Assembly (NCBI GenBank): GCA_947307285.1
Contig: CAMZIS010000100.1
Coordinates: forward strand, 1 to 5,023
Length of the DNA: 5,023 nucleotides
Source: an uncultured Peptococcaceae bacterium
GTDB lineage: Bacteria > Bacillota > Dehalobacteriia > UBA4068
Direction: 5' to 3'
Each line of letters opens with the position of its first letter. Position 1 is the stretch's first letter. Shown in pieces: positions 1 to 5,023 of the stretch. The notes beneath the pieces are model-generated. The model was not told where the DNA came from and did no database searches. It was given only the letters and a program-made list of their open reading frames with translations. A program made the position numbers and the translations under genes.

Positions 1-2
1 AC

Positions 3-2948
3 GGCGTGGCGCCGGAGGCTTTGGCCCAGGTCGGAGCGGACCTGGCCTCCGACGACGCCAACAGCCACAGCGCCGCCAGATTGCAGGATATCGCCCTGCT
101 GGCCGGAGCCTACGAGGAGGCCGTGGCGGGGCGTTACAGCGATTACGCCTCCCGCATGGAAGTGCTGGCACGCCAGATAGATCAGGGCATGCTGGACGGC
201 TGCGAGGTGTGGCTGGACGGTTTCAGCGAATTCACCCCGGCTAAGCTCAACGACCTGCGGGCCATGTTCCGTTCCTGCCGTCGGGTGTCTCTGTGTCTGT
301 GTCTGGACGAGTCGTCGCTGGGCCGCACCCTCCGGGAGGACGAGGTCTTCTATCCTACCTGGAAGGCTTACGGCGAGCTTAGCGACGCTGCGGCTGCGGA
401 CGGCATCGTCACGGAACCGCCGCTTATCCTGAAGCGGGGCCAGACAGGCCGCTTCGCCGACAGCCCGGAGCTGGCCGCTTTGGAAGCTAACCTTGCCGGA
501 CGCAGGAGCGAGCCGCCCTGCCGCGCCCCCCGGCACATCCACGTGGATGTTGCCGTAGACGCCCGGGCCGAATTGGAGGCAGCGGGACGACGCATCAAGC
601 GTCTGGTGCGGGAGCGGGGCTGGCGTTACCGGGATATCAGCGTCATCTGCCGCGATTCTGCCCAGTACGAATATCTGCTGCAGCCGGTCTTCGACGGGCT
701 CGAGCTTCCCTATTTCCTGGATTCGCACAAGCCTCTGCTGACCCATCCCCTGATCGAGCTGGTCCGCTCCGTGCTGGAGGTGTGGACGGAGCGCCCCGGC
801 TATCGCCAGATCATGCGCTATCTGAAAAACCCCCTGGCCGGTTTGACCGGGGACGAGAGCGATCTGCTGGATAATTACTGCCTGGCTCATGGGGTGAAGT
901 TCTATCACTGGTCCAAAGACAGCTGGCATTTTACGCCATTGGACGACGAAGACCCGCAGCTTGCGGAGAGGATCGAGGAACTGCGCCAGCGGGTGTGGCC
1001 GCCTTTGCAGGCTTTTTTGGAGGAGGCCGGCGAAAGCGCGGTCTCGCTGAACCGGGCCCTTGCGGCGTTGCTTGACCGCTTGCAGGTCAAAGCCGCTCTG
1101 CGCGCCCTGCAGGAAGAGGACCTGGCCGCGGGCCGGGGCGAAGAGGCTTCCGCCCATGCTCAGGCCTGGGACAGGCTGGCCGCCTTTCTGGAGGAAGCCG
1201 CCGCCTTGCTGGGAGAGGAAAGCTATGCTCCGGACGAGCTGCGGGAGCTTTACGAAGCGGCCCTCACCGGACTTTCCTTCGCCACCATCCCGCCCGGCCT
1301 GGATCAGGTGCTGGTAGCGTCACTGGAGCGGTCCCGCAATCCCGAGATCAAAGCCGCCTTCATCATCGGCGTCAACGACGGCCTGCTGCCGGCTGCTCTT
1401 GCGCCGGAGGGAGCGTTCCGGGACGAGGAACGGCAGTGGCTGGCCTCCCGGGGCCTCAGTCTGGCTCCGGACCGGGTGCGGCGGCAGCTGCAGGAGAATT
1501 ACCTGTGCTATATCGCTCTGACCCGGCCCTCGCAGGAGCTGTATCTCAGCTATCATCTCCACGACGACGAGGGCAAGCGTATCGCGCCGTCGCCGCTCCT
1601 GCGCAAGCTGCGCGCCGTCTATCCCGATCTGACCCCGCAGCTGGCCGAATTCGGATTGGACGACGTCGACGGCTCTCCGGCGGATCTTATGCTTGCCGCC
1701 TCCCGCCTCAGGCAGGAAGAAGGCCCCCTGTGGCGGGCCGTGGTGCGGCTCTACGGCGAAAGGGGAGATCGCCGCTCCCAGTCTCAGGTGGAACGGGGCC
1801 TTTATTTCTCTCCCGCGCCTGCCCGGCTGCAAAGGGAAACGGCGCGTCGTCTTTACGGTTCCCGCCTGCGCAGCTCGGTGTCGCAGATCGAGCGCTTCCG
1901 TAACTGCCCCTTTTCCTATTTTGCCACCTATGGCCTGAAGCTGCGTCCCCGCCGCAGCTTTGAGCTGACCGCGGCGGACCGGGGCGACCTGTTCCATTTC
2001 GTTCTGGCCGATGTGGGCAGCAAGCTGGCGGAAAAGAATATCTCCTGGGGAGATGTGGATCAAAAGCTGGCGGAACTTCTGGTGGACCAGGCGCTTTCCA
2101 TCTATCTGCCCCGCTTTTTGGCCGGCATCATGAGCTCCTCCGCCCGCTACGCCTATCTGCAGGATCGCATCCGCCGCGCTCTGGTCAACGCCGTATTGCT
2201 GACGGCTGAGCATATGAAGCAGGGCAAATTCGTGCCCGTCGCCTTCGAACTGCCCTTCGGCCGGGGCGAAAAGGGGCTGCCCGCCCTGCGCATCCGGCTG
2301 GAGGACGGGCGTGAGCTGCTGCTGGCCGGTCAGATCGACCGGGTGGATATGGCGGAGTCCGTCGACGGCGAAACGGCCTATCTCCGGGTAGTGGATTATA
2401 AGACCGGCAACAACAGGCTGAAGATACCTGACGTGGAAGCCGGACTGCAGCTGCAGCTCCTCGCCTACCTGCAGGTTGTCATGGACAACGCCGCCGCCTT
2501 TACGGCACGCGACGCCCGGCCTGCCGGCGTTTATTACGCCCACGTGCATGACGAGACCGTTCTGAGCGACGACCCGGACGGGTCAGGCCCGGGCATGAAA
2601 CTGCGGGGCGTCACCGTGCCCTCCGAGGAGGTGGCCCGCCTGTCCGACCCCGGGGTGAACGGCTGGAGCAAGCTGGTCAATATTTATTGCAACGATAAAG
2701 GCGCACTGAACACCGGTCTGGCGGAAGGACAGATGCAGGAGCTGCGGCAGCGGGTTATCTACATGCTCAAGGATTCCGCCGCCGCCATGCTGGAAGGTCT
2801 GGTGGCCGTGTCGCCGCTGGCCGATGACGACAGGGACGCCTGCGCTTTTTGCGATTTCGCTTCTGTCTGCGGTTTCGACCGCGGCATGGCAAAGGCGCGC
2901 AGCAGGCATGACGCGCTGCCGGGAAGGGAGGCCGAGACCGATGACTGA
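3..2948 (+). CDS. addB: AddB, ATP-dependent helicase/nuclease subunit B (5' truncated)
   Basis: This is the AddB subunit of the AddAB complex, which resects double-strand DNA ends for recombination; AddB cuts the 5'-ended strand and recognises Chi in known family members. The frame is open through the left edge, so the GTG at position 6 is an internal Val. Residues below count from that GTG. About 150-190 N-terminal residues, including the Walker A loop, are probably missing, because Bacillus AddB has roughly 1,160 residues and 980 are seen here. Visible landmarks are the LERSRNPEIKAAFIIGVNDG block (about 440-459), ALTR near 504-507, a first iron-sulfur cysteine C634 in the RFRNCPFSYF motif, and the nuclease motif with D778 (GQIDRVD) and D797-Y-K799 (VVDYKTG). 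C946-x2-C949-x5-C955 near the C-terminus completes the four-cysteine cluster. All nuclease and cluster residues are present, so the seen part looks functional. It overlaps addA by 8 nt, which implies translational coupling. Confidence 0.95.
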   Translation, partial: GVAPEALAQVGADLASDDANSHSAARLQDIALLAGAYEEAVAGRYSDYASRMEVLARQIDQGMLDGCEVWLDGFSEFTPAKLNDLRAMFRSCRRVSLCLCLDESSLGRTLREDEVFYPTWKAYGELSDAAAADGIVTEPPLILKRGQTGRFADSPELAALEANLAGRRSEPPCRAPRHIHVDVAVDARAELEAAGRRIKRLVRERGWRYRDISVICRDSAQYEYLLQPVFDGLELPYFLDSHKPLLTHPLIELVRSVLEVWTERPGYRQIMRYLKNPLAGLTGDESDLLDNYCLAHGVKFYHWSKDSWHFTPLDDEDPQLAERIEELRQRVWPPLQAFLEEAGESAVSLNRALAALLDRLQVKAALRALQEEDLAAGRGEEASAHAQAWDRLAAFLEEAAALLGEESYAPDELRELYEAALTGLSFATIPPGLDQVLVASLERSRNPEIKAAFIIGVNDGLLPAALAPEGAFRDEERQWLASRGLSLAPDRVRRQLQENYLCYIALTRPSQELYLSYHLHDDEGKRIAPSPLLRKLRAVYPDLTPQLAEFGLDDVDGSPADLMLAASRLRQEEGPLWRAVVRLYGERGDRRSQSQVERGLYFSPAPARLQRETARRLYGSRLRSSVSQIERFRNCPFSYFATYGLKLRPRRSFELTAADRGDLFHFVLADVGSKLAEKNISWGDVDQKLAELLVDQALSIYLPRFLAGIMSSSARYAYLQDRIRRALVNAVLLTAEHMKQGKFVPVAFELPFGRGEKGLPALRIRLEDGRELLLAGQIDRVDMAESVDGETAYLRVVDYKTGNNRLKIPDVEAGLQLQLLAYLQVVMDNAAAFTARDARPAGVYYAHVHDETVLSDDPDGSGPGMKLRGVTVPSEEVARLSDPGVNGWSKLVNIYCNDKGALNTGLAEGQMQELRQRVIYMLKDSAAAMLEGLVAVSPLADDDRDACAFCDFASVCGFDRGMAKARSRHDALPGREAETDD
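2926..2931 (+). promoter_or_regulatory. Ribosome binding site for addA
   Basis: GGGAGG lies inside the 3' end of addB, 9 nt before the ATG at 2941. It supports that ATG as the addA start rather than the upstream in-frame codons, which would run deep into addB. The first residues, MTEFDYTPEQRAAI, also match where AddA proteins normally begin relative to the Q motif. Confidence 0.75.
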
Positions 2949-4446
2949 GTTCGATTATACGCCGGAACAGCGCGCGGCCATTTTTGACCGCGGCTCCGAT
3001 CTGCTGGTCTCCGCCGGCGCCGGCAGCGGCAAGACCTCCGTACTGGTGCAGCGCATCATCGAACGGGTGCGGCAGGGCGGCTCCGTGGACCGCATCCTGG
3101 CCCTGACCTTTACCAAAGCCGCCGCCTCCGATATGCGCGCCAGGATAGACGCCGCTCTGAACGAGGCCTCCCTGGCCGCTCCCGAGGACCTGCATCTGGC
3201 CCGGCAGGCCGCCCTGGTGGGCCAGGCCCGCATCGGAACCATCCATTCCTTCTGTCTGGAGCTGCTGCGGGCCCGCCATTACCGGGTCGGGCTTTCGCCC
3301 ACCTTCCGGGTGGCCGGCGAAGGCGAGCTCAGCGCCTTGCTGGAACAGGTCCTGAACGACCTGTTCGAAGAGTGGTACGCCGCGCCGGACGGACGCCTGC
3401 AGCGTCTGGCCGACGCTTACGGCGGCAGCCGCGACGACAGCGAGCTGGCCCTGCTGGTGCAGCGTCTGCACGATTACAGCATGAGCCGGCCCCATCCGGA
3501 GCAGTGGCTGCGCAGGGCCGCAGGATGCGGGGAAGGCGGCTCTCTTGACGAGCAGGGTTTCGCTCCCTATCTCGCCCGCGCCCTGGCCGGCGATCTGCGG
3601 GCCCTGGCCCAGCGCATGCAGGCGGCCACGCAGCTCAGCGGCCTGCCCCTGGCTTACCGGCGGCATTGTCTGACAGAAGCGGACATGCTGGAGGAAACGG
3701 CCGCAGTTCCCGGTCTCACGCAGATGCTTACCGCCCTGAACGAGCTCAGGCTGCCCTCCCTGCCGCGGCTGAAAAAGGGAGCTATAGGCGATATGGACGA
3801 GAACGGCGAGTATGTTAGTTTCTACGACGACGATAATATCCAGCGTTTCAAGGAAAGGCGCACGGCGGCCCGGGACAGCCTGAAAAAGCTGAAGGACCGA
3901 TACTGCTCCCGCACCACAGCCCAGCTGGAGGAATTCTGGCTGACCCAGGAAGCCAACAACGTGATGGTCAGGACCCGGGAACGTCTCGAAGGAGAGGAGA
4001 GAAGGGAGAAGGAGATCAGCCGTGTTGTCGGCGATGTCCTGATAGAAGCGGAGAAATATACAACTTCCTCTGTCGTCGGGGACGGGATCTATCTTGAAAA
4101 CAGGATCGATTTCCGCCCTTATATGGAGAGATATAACTGCTCCATGGAGGAAGTGACGGATATGATCAACAACTCGCTGGCAGAGATCACGGTCCGCCTT
4201 CTTCGACAGCAGCCCCGTTTCCAGGGTCTGTATGCCTGCGGCGGCGATGTGACCCAGGCTCTCTGCGGACACTTCGGTGCGGCGGGACTTGACCTCAAGG
4301 ATGAGGTTCTGCCCCTGGCTGCCTACGGTCAGTTCAGCGGAGGCGAGTTCGACGGCCTGGATTTCATCACAAAGGGCGGAAGCCAGGGCGACAAGACCGC
4401 GCTCAACGTCTGTGTCAATTACCTGAAGGAGAAACTGTTTATCTGA
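2941..4446 (+). CDS. addA: Chimeric ORF: AddA N-terminus joined to DUF1537 kinase C-terminus
   Basis: This 501-codon frame begins as AddA, the UvrD/Rep-type 3'-5' helicase and nuclease partner of AddB. Residues 1-330 show the Q motif (TPEQ, Q10), Walker A (AGAGSGKT, K31), motif Ia (TFTKAAA, 56-62) and motif Ic (GTIHSFC, 99-105). The KKLKDRYCSRTTAQLEE stretch ending at 331 is also AddA-like. After that the sequence no longer resembles AddA. The helicase motifs II-VI and the C-terminal PD-(D/E)XK nuclease of a normal protein of about 1,200 residues are absent. Residues from about 335 to 501 are instead the end of a four-carbon acid sugar kinase. The start is set by the ribosome binding site and the 8-nt overlap with addB. 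As written, the product could not act as a helicase. I see the two-part composition directly; that it is an artefact or a rearrangement is inference. A functional fusion is very unlikely. Confidence 0.85.
   Translation: MTEFDYTPEQRAAIFDRGSDLLVSAGAGSGKTSVLVQRIIERVRQGGSVDRILALTFTKAAASDMRARIDAALNEASLAAPEDLHLARQAALVGQARIGTIHSFCLELLRARHYRVGLSPTFRVAGEGELSALLEQVLNDLFEEWYAAPDGRLQRLADAYGGSRDDSELALLVQRLHDYSMSRPHPEQWLRRAAGCGEGGSLDEQGFAPYLARALAGDLRALAQRMQAATQLSGLPLAYRRHCLTEADMLEETAAVPGLTQMLTALNELRLPSLPRLKKGAIGDMDENGEYVSFYDDDNIQRFKERRTAARDSLKKLKDRYCSRTTAQLEEFWLTQEANNVMVRTRERLEGEERREKEISRVVGDVLIEAEKYTTSSVVGDGIYLENRIDFRPYMERYNCSMEEVTDMINNSLAEITVRLLRQQPRFQGLYACGGDVTQALCGHFGAAGLDLKDEVLPLAAYGQFSGGEFDGLDFITKGGSQGDKTALNVCVNYLKEKLFI
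3937..4446 (+). pseudogene. Four-carbon acid sugar kinase (DUF1537/OtnK-DtnK family), C-terminal fragment
   Basis: This is the 3' part of the chimeric frame, with its left limit uncertain by some tens of bases. DUF1537 kinases phosphorylate four-carbon acid sugars such as D-threonate or D-erythronate using ATP. The fragment is the C-terminal nucleotide-binding domain. Its marks are the glycine-rich CGGDVTQALCG motif (G434, G435, D436 counted from the addA ATG), then a DEVLPLAAYGQFSGG segment and the ITKGGSQGD loop (T477-K478-G-G) that typically closes the family. The N-terminal substrate-binding domain and the start of the nucleotide-binding domain, probably more than 200 residues, are missing. 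The pdxA-like gene immediately downstream fits the known kinase-PdxA2 pairing, in which the 4-phosphorylated acid is oxidised and decarboxylated to dihydroxyacetone phosphate. The exact substrate cannot be told. Hand counts give 31/60 and 26/60 G+C at 4021-4080 and 4081-4140, against 42/60 at 3421-3480 in addA. Confidence 0.8.
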
Positions 4447-4481
4447 TTTGCGTTTATCTGATCTTTGTTTATCAGATTTGT
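4437..4481 (+). repeat. Three tandem 15-bp units spanning the kinase stop codon
   Basis: Units start at 4437, 4452 and 4467, exactly 15 bp apart. The cores are GTTTATCTGAT, GTTTATCTGAT and GTTTATCAGAT, each followed by a less conserved T-rich 4-bp tail. In the kinase frame the first two units read Phe-Ile-stop (TGA at 4444 and 4459), and the third reads Phe-Ile-Arg because T became A. The change also makes ATCTGAT (4456-4462) and ATCAGAT (4471-4477) a 7-bp inverted repeat with an 8-nt loop. Slippage duplication of the gene end is the simplest origin; a role as a protein-binding site or weak terminator is speculative. Confidence 0.7.
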
Positions 4482-4485
4482 TCTG

Positions 4486-4518
4486 AAAAAGTCTGCGCGG
4501 TTTGGCCGCTCGCAAGAC
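4486..4518 (-). terminator. Possible intrinsic terminator, reading leftward
   Basis: An imperfect hairpin lies at 4491-4518: GTCT pairs with AGAC, GCG with CGC and CGG with CCG, around a TTTGG loop, with two small bulges (A and CT) on the right arm. The + strand has AAAAA immediately before it (4486-4490), so a transcript from the - strand would have the stem followed by UUUUU. No - strand gene to its right is visible here, and the + strand side has no T run, so this may be chance. Confidence 0.25.
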
Positions 4519-4521
4519 AAC

Positions 4522-4677
4522 ATGTTAAAATCAGAAAAGACGTTACATGAACATTGCCTTGAAGGGTTCGTGTTCTGTGACGAAAAGCCAGACCTCTGCG
4601 GACATTTTGACCCAGATGACATTTATAACTGCAGATATTTAAGGGAGGAATTAAAATGGCAGAGAAAAAGCCTATGA
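4522..4677 (+). CDS. Doubtful small four-cysteine ORF between kinase and pdxA-like gene
   Basis: This is a 51-codon frame from ATG 4522 that ends inside the pdxA-like gene, overlapping its start by 22 nt. It is in the same frame as the kinase, after two in-frame TGAs. Cysteines fall at residues 12, 19, 26 and 37 (C-x6-C-x6-C-x10-C), with a DEKPDLCGHFDPDDIYNC stretch, which would suit a small metal-binding protein. No clear Shine-Dalgarno precedes the ATG, and the Shine-Dalgarno of the next gene lies inside its 3' end. I do not recognise a family. It may simply be an open stretch in the 209-base gap between the kinase stop and the pdxA-like start. An alternative TTG start exists at 4465. Confidence 0.25.
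   Translation: MLKSEKTLHEHCLEGFVFCDEKPDLCGHFDPDDIYNCRYLREELKWQRKSL
4643..4648 (+). promoter_or_regulatory. Ribosome binding site for pdxA-like gene
   Basis: GGGAGG within AAGGGAGGAA ends 7 nt before the ATG at 4656. It is a strong Shine-Dalgarno match in an AT-rich leader and fixes the start of the pdxA-like frame. It shows that this gene is translated independently of the kinase, whose stop lies 209 bases upstream of the pdxA-like start. Confidence 0.85.
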
Positions 4678-5023
4678 TTGCAGTACCCATTGGTGACCCC
4701 GCCGGTGTAGGTCCCGAGATCGTGGCAAAGGCATGCGCACTGGAAAACTGAAGGTGAAACGGTATCCGGCGCGTTCCCCGATCGTGATCGGCGACCGTCA
4801 GGTCATGGAAAAAGCAATCAGCATCGTGGGCGCAGACCTCAAGATCAATGTCGTGGAAAAACCCGCGGACGGCAACTATCGTTTCGGAATCCTGAACCTG
4901 ATCGACCTCGATAATATCGACCAGTCTCAGTTCTCCTACGGAGTTGTCCAGGCTATGTGCGGCAAGGCTGCTTTTGCATACATCAAGAAGAGTATCGAGC
5001 TTGCCATGAACGGCGAGGCGGAT
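4656..5023 (+). pseudogene. PdxA-like dehydrogenase (PdxA/PdxA2 family), frameshifted and cut by right edge
   Basis: PdxA-family enzymes are metal- and NAD-dependent dehydrogenases that oxidise and decarboxylate 4-phosphorylated hydroxy acids. PdxA itself acts on 4-hydroxythreonine phosphate in vitamin B6 synthesis, and PdxA2 on 4-phospho-threonate or -erythronate. The first frame gives 31 residues with the family's N-terminal signature IGDPAGVGPEIVAKA (12-26), then stops at TGA 4749-4751. Homology resumes in the -1 frame from CTG 4748 (LKVKRYPARSPIVIGDR) and stays open for 92 codons to the edge, ending in YGVVQAMCGKAAFAYIKKS, as expected for the family. Adding one A to the AAAA run at 4744-4747 would restore a continuous frame (Leu-Glu-Lys-Leu-Lys). 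The metal-binding histidines lie beyond the window. Placement after a DUF1537 kinase favours a PdxA2 role over B6 synthesis, but sequence alone does not prove it. Whether the break is real or a base-call error cannot be decided here. Confidence 0.85.

Noticed and set aside
6..8. GTG at position 6 as the addB start
   Set aside because: The frame is open to the left edge, no RBS is visible, and known AddB proteins have a Walker A-bearing N-terminal region before this point.
1320..2549. Long - strand open frame (409 codons) opposite addB
   Set aside because: It is the antisense shadow of a GC-rich gene with clear AddB motifs; its translation is Gly/Gln/Arg-rich with no recognisable domain.
2941..4446. 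A new functional helicase-kinase fusion protein
   Set aside because: Both halves lack essential parts: helicase motifs II-VI and nuclease on one side, the substrate-binding domain on the other. The cut falls within domains rather than between them.
4456..4482. Intrinsic terminator for the kinase gene formed by ATCTGAT/ATCAGAT
   Set aside because: The stem is only 7 bp and AT-rich, and the following TTGTTCT is not a convincing T tract.
2767..4515. Long - strand open frame (582 codons) opposite addA and the kinase fragment
   Set aside because: It runs straight across the AddA-kinase join and has low-complexity Gln/Gly/Ala content with no domain, as expected of a shadow frame; the + strand carries unmistakable helicase motifs.
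4607..4629. Promoter with TTGACC (4607-4612) and TATAAC (4624-4629)
   Set aside because: The spacer is only 11 bp, far from the usual 16-18 bp for a sigma-70-type promoter, and no better-spaced -10 box is present.
4740..4755. Programmed -1 ribosomal frameshift in the pdxA-like gene
   Set aside because: The heptamer GGAAAAC is not a standard slippery sequence, the family is not known for recoding, and a single missing A in a homopolymer explains it.
1..5023. tRNA, rRNA, CRISPR array or insertion sequence
   Set aside because: No cloverleaf-like or rRNA-like stretch, no regularly spaced repeats beyond the short 15-bp array, and no transposase or terminal inverted repeats, including at the join.

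Overview
The window joins two unrelated loci. Positions 1 to about 3930 carry a GC-rich addB-addA pair for double-strand-break repair (AddAB helicase-nuclease). Positions from about 3940 to 5023 carry the end of a four-carbon acid sugar kinase (DUF1537/OtnK/DtnK family) followed by the start of a pdxA-like dehydrogenase gene, the usual pairing of an acid-sugar (threonate/erythronate-type) catabolic operon. All genes are on the + strand. The gene order addB then addA, and the iron-sulfur cysteine pattern in AddB, suggest a Firmicutes-type bacterium, perhaps a high-GC Negativicute or Clostridium relative. That placement is an inference, and no species can be named from the sequence.

Layout: 3-2948 is addB, cut by the left edge and lacking its N-terminal Walker A region, but otherwise intact to its stop. 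At 2941 addA starts, overlapping the addB stop by 8 nt, with a good ribosome binding site inside addB. The addA frame gives a normal AddA N-terminus (Q motif, Walker A, motifs Ia and Ic) for about 330 residues. Then, without a stop or frame change, it becomes the C-terminal nucleotide-binding part of a DUF1537 kinase and ends at 4446. The changeover falls at or very near an EcoRI recognition sequence (GAATTC, 3931-3936). Both proteins are incomplete here: AddA lacks motifs II-VI and its nuclease domain, and the kinase lacks its N-terminal domain.

From 4437 to about 4481 there are three 15-bp tandem units that overlap the kinase stop codon. The gap up to 4655 also holds an imperfect hairpin and a doubtful 51-codon four-cysteine ORF. 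At 4656 a pdxA-like gene begins with a strong Shine-Dalgarno sequence, but it is broken by a -1 frameshift near an A run at 4744-4747. It continues in another frame to the right edge.

The AddA-kinase join reads best as a library or assembly chimera, or possibly a genomic deletion/rearrangement, rather than a new functional fusion protein. The pdxA frameshift may be a second sign of imperfect sequence. No convincing new system is visible. The join is the main item to verify before anyone relies on this contig.
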